Origin: RGIG1934 sp964492545
GTDB taxonomy: Bacteria; Bacillota; Clostridia; Lachnospirales; Lachnospiraceae
Assembly: GCA_964492545.1 (NCBI GenBank)
Contig: CAZBKO010000111.1
Coordinates: 1-6,809, forward strand
Direction: 5' to 3'
DNA: 6,809 nt
In this document: piece after piece, positions 5,952-6,809 of the stretch
Position numbering within the stretch: the stretch's first letter is position 1
Layout of the letters: every line of letters begins with the position of its first letter
Notes under the pieces: model-generated
The model's database searches: none
What the model saw: the letters and a program-made list of their open reading frames with translations, nothing else
What the model was told of the DNA's origin: nothing
Position numbers and translations under genes: made by a program

Positions 5952-6022
5952 AATAATCTCCATTCCGGAGCACTTTTGAGGCAAAATGATGAAAATCCAT
6001 GTGTATGGTTTTCATCTGCCAT
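5948..6022 (-). CDS. Possible 24-codon leader ORF coupled to DUF2225
   Basis: An ATG at 6020-6022 opens a 24-codon frame beginning MADENHTHG and ending PEWRLL. Its TGA stop overlaps the DUF2225 start codon as ATGA. A GTG two codons upstream (6026-6028) would lie 11 nt after an AGGAG sequence (complement of 6040-6044); the ATG itself has no well-placed SD. The frame runs through the bulged hairpin at 5988-6016, so its translation would open that structure. The peptide has no hydrophobic segment and no run of one amino acid as in classic attenuator leaders. An open frame of this length is common by chance, so this is only a candidate. Confidence 0.25.
   Translation of the reverse strand: MADENHTHGFSSFCLKSAPEWRLL
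5988..6016 (-). other. Bulged hairpin in the DUF2225 leader
   Basis: On the minus strand GATGAAAACCAT pairs with ATGG-A-TTTTCATC around an ACAC loop: 12 base pairs with a single bulged A (complement of 5996). The stem is followed by ATTTTG, a short U-stretch, so it resembles a weak terminator or attenuator. Its AT-rich stem and four-U tail make it a poor stand-alone terminator. It lies 27 nt upstream of the DUF2225 SD sequence. Confidence 0.45.
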
Positions 6023-6023
6023 A

Positions 6024-6060
6024 ATCACTATTTGTGATGCTCCTACACAAATAGTTGTGT
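6024..6060 (-). promoter_or_regulatory. Overlapping inverted repeats upstream of the DUF2225-MocR unit
   Basis: Three perfect inverted repeats share the same bases. The long one is ACTATTTGTG (6027-6036) with CACAAATAGT (6046-6055), a 10-bp stem with a 9-nt loop. The two shorter ones compete with it: ATCAC/GTGAT (6024-6028 and 6034-6038) and ACACAA/TTGTGT (6045-6050 and 6055-6060). On the minus-strand RNA the sequence AGGAG lies in the loop of the long form and in the linker between the two short ones. The site could be a DNA operator, possibly for the MocR protein encoded downstream, or an RNA switch. No matching known riboswitch class is recognised. Confidence 0.45.
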
Positions 6061-6107
6061 TATCTTCGCAGTATATAGTCTTATTTATGGCTATTTATTA
6101 TTGCAGC

Positions 6108-6127
6108 AGCTTCCTATGAAGGAAGCT
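6108..6127 (-). other. Hairpin across the glnS stop codon
   Basis: An 8-bp perfect stem (AGCTTCCT at 6108-6115 with AGGAAGCT at 6120-6127) encloses a 4-nt loop and contains part of the glnS TAG stop codon. On the minus strand it is followed by GCTGCAATAATAAAT with no T-run, so it is not a standard intrinsic terminator. It may protect the 3' end or be incidental. Transcription from glnS into the downstream genes therefore cannot be excluded. Confidence 0.35.
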
Positions 6128-6809
6128 TAAATGAACTTTTTAGTGATACTATTCTATTAAATACAAGGTGTTCATCTGTTGAATCCTTCATATCTACACA
6201 GAAATATCCCTGTCTTACAAATTGGAAGCTGTCTTCCGGCTTAACACCTGCAAAATTCTCTTCTACATAACAGTCTGTAAGAACCTTTAGTGAGTTAGGA
6301 TTGAGATTGAGTTCACCATTATCATTCAGTTTTCCCTTTTCCTCATCAACAATGTTCTCATATAGTCTTACTTCTGCTTTGATAGCATGTGCAGCTGATA
6401 CCCAGTGAATTGTTCCTTTGACCTTTCTTCCGGTGAAACCACTTCCACTTCTTGTCTCAGGATCATATGTGCAGTGGATTTCTGTTACTTTTCCACTCTC
6501 ATCCTTAATAAAGCTGTTGCATGCAACAAAATATGCATTCATAAGTCTTACTTCATTGCCAGGGAACATTCTAAAATATTTCTTAGGTGGCTCTTCCATA
6601 AAGTCATCTCTATCAATAAATATTTCTCTGCTAAATGGAACCTTTCTTGTGCCAAGCTCCTCGTTCTCAGGATTATTAGTTACGTCAAAGTATTCAACCT
6701 GTCCTTCAGGATAATTGTCAATAATAACCTTAATAGGATCAAGAACAGCCATCATTCTAGGCTTCTTCATCTTAAGATCCTCGCGGATGCAGTACTCCAG
6801 CATCGCATA
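6114..6809 (-). CDS. glnS: Glutaminyl-tRNA synthetase (GlnRS), C-terminal part
   Basis: GlnRS attaches glutamine to tRNA-Gln in the cytoplasm. The gene is cut by the right edge of the window; the last 231 codons are present out of about 550 in the family. The visible part starts YAMLEYCIREDLKMKKPRMMAVLDPIKV and aligns closely with the E. coli GlnRS stretch [25 protein letters not shown]. It covers the distal part of the catalytic core boundary and the two beta-barrel anticodon-binding domains. Diagnostic motifs include GTRKVPFSREIFIDRDDF, GNEVRLMNAY, GRKVKGTIHWVSAAHAIKAEVRLY and FQFVRQGYFCVD. These distinguish it from GluRS. The HIGH and KMSKS-type motifs lie outside the window. The ATG at 6801-6803 is internal and not the start. 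The downstream gene is 162 nt away across a hairpin-rich gap. No defects are visible. Confidence 0.97.
   Translation of the reverse strand, partial: YAMLEYCIREDLKMKKPRMMAVLDPIKVIIDNYPEGQVEYFDVTNNPENEELGTRKVPFSREIFIDRDDFMEEPPKKYFRMFPGNEVRLMNAYFVACNSFIKDESGKVTEIHCTYDPETRSGSGFTGRKVKGTIHWVSAAHAIKAEVRLYENIVDEEKGKLNDNGELNLNPNSLKVLTDCYVEENFAGVKPEDSFQFVRQGYFCVDMKDSTDEHLVFNRIVSLKSSFKLPS

Noticed and set aside
6065..6113. Promoter for the DUF2225 unit
   Set aside because: A TATACT -10-like sequence is present on the minus strand (near 6070-6075), but I find no acceptable -35 at 16-18 nt, so I do not call a promoter. The unit may be read through from glnS.
6418..6714. Plus-strand 98-codon open frame
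   Set aside because: It is antisense to well-conserved GlnRS sequence, so it is a shadow frame.

Overview
The window is AT-rich, with compact codirectional operons and clostridial-style ribosome binding sites. It looks like a chromosomal segment from a Firmicute of the Clostridia, most likely a Lachnospiraceae relative (Butyrivibrio/Roseburia/Eubacterium type). The CIRCE-controlled groESL, a clostridial OGG1-type glycosylase, the DUF6062 and DUF2225 families and a bacterial GlnRS together support this. The genus assignment is inference. There are no rRNA or tRNA genes, insertion sequences, CRISPR arrays or phage genes. All genes are on the minus strand except one small one.

Reading the minus strand from the right edge: the C-terminal part of glutaminyl-tRNA synthetase (glnS, cut by the window edge) is followed by a structured gap of about 160 nt. 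Then comes a tightly packed three-gene unit: a DUF2225 zinc-ribbon protein, a MocR/GntR-type regulator fused to an aminotransferase fold, and a DUF6062 Cys/His protein. The genes of the unit overlap by 13 nt and 1 nt, which suggests translational coupling. A strong, probably bidirectional hairpin terminator at 2937-2974 separates this unit from a small plus-strand gene for a membrane-anchored or secreted, extremely aspartate-rich protein.

That plus-strand gene is divergent from a two-gene minus-strand unit: a Cof-type HAD phosphatase, then an 8-oxoguanine DNA glycosylase 16 nt downstream. The 179-nt divergent region holds a promoter candidate in each direction with a perfect short palindrome between them. 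Downstream of the glycosylase is the groESL heat-shock operon, with a perfect CIRCE operator (HrcA site). groES is complete and only the first 82 codons of groEL are present.

Most of the window is core housekeeping (protein folding, base-excision repair, tRNA charging). The least understood parts are the DUF2225-MocR-DUF6062 unit and its leader. The leader contains mutually exclusive inverted repeats, a 24-codon ORF whose stop overlaps the DUF2225 start (ATGA), and a bulged hairpin. This resembles an attenuator or operator region but matches no class I can name. Other points of interest are a Gln in the glycosylase where human OGG1 has Arg154, an internal duplication of the metal-ligand motif in DUF6062, and the heptad-like spacing of hydrophobics in the Asp-rich protein.
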